IMG/VR virus record: IMGVR_UViG_3300037140_000025
Location: 1-32,474 of that record
Strand: one strand, 5' to 3'
Source: a virus
DNA: 32,474 bases
Shown here: one piece after another, positions 29,030 through 32,474 of the stretch
Layout of the letters: each line of letters opens with the position of its first letter
How positions within the stretch are numbered: position 1 is the stretch's first letter
Notes under the pieces: generated by a model
Databases searched by the model: none
What the model was told of the DNA's origin: nothing
What the model saw: only the letters and a program-made list of their open reading frames with translations
Program-made: the position numbers and the translations under genes

Positions 29030-29961
29030 GCTCTCTTCTCCTTAAAGTGAACACTGGCGTATTCGGGGGTGCCCTGCGCGAGTTGGCCCACCGGGTGAGC
29101 GAACCATGTACCGTCCCATATCCACAGCGGCCAGCCGTTGTCCACTGCTTCGTGCGCTTCCTCGTTGTTGAGTCGCGTAAGTCCCGCATTGGCGATCTGC
29201 ACGTCGTTGGGGTGCGCCGTAATCTCGGGCGGGAAGATCGGACGATAGGTGTCCGTGTTGATACGAACAAATGACTTAGTGCGCGTGTCCTGTGAGAGTC
29301 GCACGCGCTCGGGCGCACCTTGGCGTCCGTCGCTCATCACCCACCAGTCTGTGCCGTCCTGTTCCATTAACATCACCATGTGCTGAAACTCCAATGGCAG
29401 ATGCGCGTCCATCACCACGAAGTCGCCCGCACGAGCCTGCGCCTCCGTGATCGAAGGGTTGTCGTTGTAAAACGATTCAGTGTCTCCGTCTGGTGCCCAG
29501 TTGATGTCAAACGGATCGTGCAAGAGGTTGGACCAGCGGCATAGCAGTTTACACGAGCCAGAGCAGTCGGTCGTGATCTCCAATGCGGCGGGCTGGTTCA
29601 ACTGGTAGAGCCGGTTCGCCCCCTCACTGTACGTGAACCGGTCATGATGGGCAACGAACCACGCCGCCCACGCCAGCATCGCCGGGACGCCGCTCACGGC
29701 TTTGCGTCTTTTACTCTTCTTCGTGTCGTCGTACACGGGCGCACCCTTGACGATCAGTAACCGTCCGATCGACGGCCACTTACGCTCTAACACACGGACG
29801 GCCACACCGATCAGCGCCGTGATCGCCAAGGTCACGTACGCGCTGTACTGCGCGGGCAGTTCGAAGTGCTGCACGTGGAAGAATCGTAGCGCCACCCATG
29901 CGATGCCACCGAGTACGAAGGTGGCTAGGAAGCGCGTTAGTTGCTGTTGCAGGTTGGTCAT
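29026..29961 (-). CDS. Membrane-anchored NlpC/P60-like endolysin
   Basis: 311 residues; ATG overlaps the holin-like gene stop. Two N-terminal membrane helices (~12-28 FLATFVLGGIAWVALRF and ~41-57 AYVTLAITALIGVAVRV), then a basic linker (KKSKRRKAVSG). NlpC/P60-type core: ITTDCSGSCKLL with Cys133, GDFVVMDAHLP, EFQHMVMLMEQDG with His194, WWVMSDGRQG. The C-terminal ~45 residues (NNEEAHEAVDNGWPLWIWDG) may bind the wall. NlpC/P60 enzymes cut peptide bonds in peptidoglycan. The two membrane spans resemble a holin or signal-anchor fused to the lysin. Confidence 0.78.
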   Translation of the reverse strand: MTNLQQQLTRFLATFVLGGIAWVALRFFHVQHFELPAQYSAYVTLAITALIGVAVRVLERKWPSIGRLLIVKGAPVYDDTKKSKRRKAVSGVPAMLAWAAWFVAHHDRFTYSEGANRLYQLNQPAALEITTDCSGSCKLLCRWSNLLHDPFDINWAPDGDTESFYNDNPSITEAQARAGDFVVMDAHLPLEFQHMVMLMEQDGTDWWVMSDGRQGAPERVRLSQDTRTKSFVRINTDTYRPIFPPEITAHPNDVQIANAGLTRLNNEEAHEAVDNGWPLWIWDGTWFAHPVGQLAQGTPEYASVHFKEKRA

Positions 29962-30260
29962 TGTTCGTAGTCCCTTCGATAGTCGTCATCCGTAGTTTCA
30001 TTGCGGTAACGCCCACGCGGATACACGCCGCTGCCGTTGCTACCGTTCGAACTCTGGTTGTCTCGCGTTCGCTCCAGCCTACCGATTCGCTTATCGTGAT
30101 CGTCGAGCGCCTGCGTCATCTTGCCCACGTTCATCGACAACTTCAACACCGCGAGCGCGGCGGCTATCAGGCCACCGCCCGTGAGAAGGGAACCCCACGA
30201 CGAGCCAACGGGCGCTGTGTCACTAAGCGGTTGGACAGTGGCTATTAAGATGTGTAACAC
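29958..30260 (-). CDS. Holin-like small membrane protein (100 aa)
   Basis: The GTG at 30260 lies 6-7 nt after AAAGGGG; a GTG at 30266 is the alternative. One clear hydrophobic segment (LLTGGGLIAAALAVLKLSM, ~25-45), preceded by a weaker hydrophobic N-terminus (LHILIATVQ), then a coiled-coil stretch (MTQALDDHDKRIGRLERT) and a polar Asn/Arg/Asp-rich tail. Size, topology and position right before the NlpC/P60 gene fit a phage holin or XhlA-type helper. Confidence 0.7.
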   Translation of the reverse strand: MLHILIATVQPLSDTAPVGSSWGSLLTGGGLIAAALAVLKLSMNVGKMTQALDDHDKRIGRLERTRDNQSSNGSNGSGVYPRGRYRNETTDDDYRRDYEQ

Positions 30261-30280
30261 GGGCACCCCTTTGCGCTCGG

Positions 30281-30298
30281 GTCAAGTCTACTCTTGAC
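30281..30298. promoter_or_regulatory. Perfect inverted repeat between tail and lysis genes
   Basis: GTCAAG, 6-nt spacer, CTTGAC in the 50-nt gap (30267-30316) before the holin-like gene. The half-site CTTGAC is shared with the -35 region of several promoters in the window. It may be an operator or a short terminator stem. Confidence 0.45.
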
Positions 30299-30316
30299 GG
30301 TTTGCTGATTGGTGAT

Positions 30317-31276
30317 CTAGAAGTCTCCAACGATCTGCATTATTAGTTCATCGAGCAGTAACAGACTCGCATCAGAGTAGAAGCCGCCGGTTGAGCCGCT
30401 GGTGCCAAGGTACATCCTCTTGCCATCGGAGTGTGTGAAAAAACTAAGCGAGTATTTGGTCGTTGAACTAGTGAACACGGACGTTAGTTCCGTAGCGATA
30501 GTACCAGTCGATATCACGATGCTCCACAACGGCATGTTTGAACCTTGAACGCCCGCTATGTACATCTTGCCGTCGTAGGGCCGATGAGTTAACTCAACCC
30601 ACGTTGGCGCTGCACCGGGTAGCGTGTACGTGTTGAGAACTGTGCCTGACGTGTCGAACTTCAAGACGTTATTGCCGTCAAACACCCACATGTGCGTGCC
30701 ATCGTGAGTGATGTGACCGAAACTGCTGGTGGTCGTAAGCAGGTTGGTTACTGAGCCCGTTGCCGGGTCGATCTTGGAGAGGATGTTGGCGGCACCGTTG
30801 CGTCCGTACACAAACCCATCCGGACCAACGCACTCCATGTTCTGCATGTAGTCGCTCGCCGTTACAGACCAAACCGCTGCTCCGGTATACGCGTCAACTG
30901 CGACAGTGTTGGCTCCTTTGACGGTGAGCAGTTTCCCCGCCACGAAGATCACCGTGGCCCCGCCACCTCCCACGTTCGTGCCCCGCGTGCCTGCGTCGTT
31001 GAACTGAGCGAATCCGGTAGGTCCGAATCCACCGGAGTTGTAACAACACCACTGGCTACCCGCGCCGTCCGTGGTTACGTCATTGATCGAGTCGAACGGG
31101 AAAGACGACGTAACGCTGATTACGTTGGTGAAGAGGTTGGTGGCAGGGTCCAAGAACCACACGTCCGTGTGTGAATACTCGGTCGCGTAAAACCAGATAT
31201 TGTCGTCGTCAGACTCGACCATTCGTTGAACCTGTTGCAGGTTGAACGGCATCAAGTCTACCGGGTACAGTGCCAC
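30317..31276 (-). CDS. Beta-propeller-like protein, probably tail-associated
   Basis: 319 residues with a GTG start (31276), 3 nt after the preceding stop. Sequence shows repeated ~40-50-residue blades with Trp/Tyr-rich strands and Asp-Gly turns: DDDNIWFYATEYSHTDVWFLD, FVAGKLLTVKGANTVAVDA, GPDGFVYGRNG, HDGTHMWVFDGNNVLKFD, RPYDGKMYIAGVQG, HSDGKRMYLGT. This is the pattern of six- or seven-bladed propellers (NHL/PQQ-like). No signal peptide. Following tail genes, it is probably a distal tail or receptor-binding component. Confidence 0.7.
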   Translation of the reverse strand: MALYPVDLMPFNLQQVQRMVESDDDNIWFYATEYSHTDVWFLDPATNLFTNVISVTSSFPFDSINDVTTDGAGSQWCCYNSGGFGPTGFAQFNDAGTRGTNVGGGGATVIFVAGKLLTVKGANTVAVDAYTGAAVWSVTASDYMQNMECVGPDGFVYGRNGAANILSKIDPATGSVTNLLTTTSSFGHITHDGTHMWVFDGNNVLKFDTSGTVLNTYTLPGAAPTWVELTHRPYDGKMYIAGVQGSNMPLWSIVISTGTIATELTSVFTSSTTKYSLSFFTHSDGKRMYLGTSGSTGGFYSDASLLLLDELIMQIVGDF

Positions 31277-31279
31277 GGG

Positions 31280-31900
31280 TTAACTCTTCTCAAATGCCAG
31301 CGTCAACGCGAGTCCGTCTGCGCCCGATGGAGATGATATCACCATGTCAAAGTAGTCACCGTCTGCACACTTGAAGCCCGAGGGGAATCCTTTGGCTCTC
31401 GTAGTCGTGAGGTTGATCGACACAGTGTGCTTTAGTGTGCCCGTCCACGAGTATTGGTTAACGGTCACGGTCACTGTACCTGCACGCACAACGCCCAAGA
31501 TTTCGTATAACTGCAACAGTCCGTCAGCCGGAACCGTTACAAAGATCGGTGGTATGTAGCCGTTCGCGCCGCTCTGCACGATAAGCGTGCCCGAGATCGC
31601 CCACCCTCGATGCTCTCGTTCGCCCAATGGACCAAGGGCCACGCCTATTCGTCCTATGATCACCACGCGATCACCCAGCGCGAGAATCTCAACCACATCG
31701 CCTATCGTCGGGTTGTACGATGACAGCGTTTCGCACTTGACTGGCGTGTTACCGCCGTCGATCTTCACACTAACGAATCCCGGTTGAGTCGCCAACAGTC
31801 CCGATATCACGCCACGCGCAAGGTCCATGTAGCCGCGCTCGTTGCCAACGTTCGGCCTACGGTGCGAGATCAATAGTGCGAGTTCGCGTTCCGGGTCCAT
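31280..31900 (-). CDS. Minor tail protein with OB-fold-like domain
   Basis: 206 residues; ATG in a TAATG overlap with GGAG upstream. N-terminal helix (DPERELALLISHRR), then an OB-like barrel (~35-90: GFVSVKIDGGNTPVKCETLS, GDVVEILALGDRVVIIGRIG), as in baseplate hub or spike-type tail proteins. A C-terminal beta-sandwich (~100-206) contains VTVTVNQYSWTGTLKHTVSI. Expected to sit at the tail tip. Coupled to the upstream tail gene. Confidence 0.72.
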   Translation of the reverse strand: MDPERELALLISHRRPNVGNERGYMDLARGVISGLLATQPGFVSVKIDGGNTPVKCETLSSYNPTIGDVVEILALGDRVVIIGRIGVALGPLGEREHRGWAISGTLIVQSGANGYIPPIFVTVPADGLLQLYEILGVVRAGTVTVTVNQYSWTGTLKHTVSINLTTTRAKGFPSGFKCADGDYFDMVISSPSGADGLALTLAFEKS

Positions 31901-32474
31901 TACACTCCTCGCTTTGGTCGGTTGGTTATGACCATCTCAGTGGACGTGTCAAGCGGAAATACCATCGTGGCCGCTATGTACAACGAATCCGTAGAGATGC
32001 CCATGGCAGAGCGCGTCACCGCGAACGTGTCGCCCTCCTTGATGAATGGCGCAGGTACGGCAGAGATCGAGACTTCGTTGAGTTGCTGCGATAGACGAGC
32101 CAACTGACCCTCACAGACGATGGTGGCCTGTGCCACCGCCGCCGCATTTGACTGACCGAATACCGGAAAGGCGTGAGTTACGAAGATGTACGGCACCTTG
32201 CCCCAACCACTGTAAATGCTGGTCGGTCCTGTGGTTTCCCACACCTCTGCGCGTACGGGTGGCACCGCGATACCCTTGCCTCGAGCAATGCAGATCACGC
32301 CGTTGTACTCAGCCGTCTCGTCGAGTGTGAGTTCAATCGCGGTGACCACACAGGTCGGCCCTTCTTCAAAGCATGCGACATCGGGCAGTAGCGTCGTGTC
32401 CGAGTAGGACTGCTCACGAAAGACCACGGCCCCGTCCACATCGAAGAACATCTCGTAACCAAAGGCCGTGAGGA
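31900..32474 (-). CDS. Minor tail protein, C-terminal part (5' end beyond right edge)
   Basis: The frame is open to the window edge: codons before the Met at 32451 read LTAFGYE and continue naturally into MFFDVDGAVVFREQ, so the gene starts outside. The visible ~190 residues contain the GYEMFFDVDGxxVFRE strand pair found in DUF5047-like siphophage tail proteins, then TAIELTLDETAEYNGVICIA, an alanine-rich helix (NAAAVAQATIVCEG) and a C-terminal strand set. It stands first in the tail block visible here. The family name is my recollection of the pattern. Confidence 0.7.
   Translation of the reverse strand, partial: LTAFGYEMFFDVDGAVVFREQSYSDTTLLPDVACFEEGPTCVVTAIELTLDETAEYNGVICIARGKGIAVPPVRAEVWETTGPTSIYSGWGKVPYIFVTHAFPVFGQSNAAAVAQATIVCEGQLARLSQQLNEVSISAVPAPFIKEGDTFAVTRSAMGISTDSLYIAATMVFPLDTSTEMVITNRPKRGV

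Noticed and set aside
13000-32474. DatZ-type HD dATPase
   Set aside because: I looked for an HD-motif hydrolase among the unassigned genes and found none; it may lie outside the window.

Overview
The window looks like part of the genome of a tailed, siphovirus-type phage of an actinobacterium. Every gene I can support lies on the minus strand, so transcription runs from right to left. Stop and start codons mostly overlap (ATGA, GTGA or TAATG). The actinobacterial host is inferred from a WhiB-family regulator, promoters that place the transcription start at or near the start codon, and a secreted lysozyme-like transglycosylase with a Sec signal peptide. No integrase or large terminase lies in the window.

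Layout in the direction of transcription. (1) 32.5-30.3 kb: end of the tail module (a minor tail protein cut by the edge, an OB-fold-like tail protein, a beta-propeller-like protein). (2) 30.3-28.4 kb: lysis and peptidase genes (small holin-like protein, membrane-anchored NlpC/P60 enzyme, permuted papain-like hydrolase). (3) 28.4-28.0 kb: an RNA island with a promoter, a multi-stem RNA candidate, an initiator-like tRNA(CAU) and a large hairpin, followed by an HTH regulator with its own promoter. (4) 27.8-16.2 kb: replication and recombination (SNF2-type helicase, two GHDA-motif basic proteins, Cas4/RecB-like nuclease, Sak4-like ATPase, SSB-like DUF669-type protein, prim-pol/helicase fusion, an iteron-like repeat cluster, PolA-type DNA polymerase, RuvC-like resolvase). 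(5) 16.2-13.7 kb: nucleotide metabolism with PurZ (Ser in place of the PurA catalytic Asp), a MazG/MazZ-like pyrophosphohydrolase and dUTPase. Together with the PolA polymerase this points to a phage that replaces adenine by 2-aminoadenine (Z) in its DNA. No datZ-like HD hydrolase is visible here. (6) 13.7-9.1 kb: small accessory genes, an HGG-motif protein, a papain-like protein, and a second lysis-like pair (2-TM protein plus transglycosylase). (7) 9.1-4.4 kb: membrane protein, InlB-like/GH16-like virion protein, HAD phosphatase, WhiB, two structural-type proteins. (8) 4.36 kb to the left edge: one enormous open frame, at least 1452 codons, running off the window. It has two beta-sandwich-like domains and then about 49 copies of a 20-residue ADQSLLSD repeat.

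Eight promoters share a TTGAC(A/G)-type -35 box, an exact 18-bp spacer carrying GACAAG in seven of eight cases, and a TA(A/G)NNT -10 box. The one in front of the HTH gene forms a perfect dyad (TTGTCA-CAC-TGACAA), so a regulon controlled by that protein is a reasonable hypothesis. The least ordinary items are the giant repeat protein, the structured-RNA/initiator-tRNA island, the shared promoter/operator design and the Z-genome gene set.
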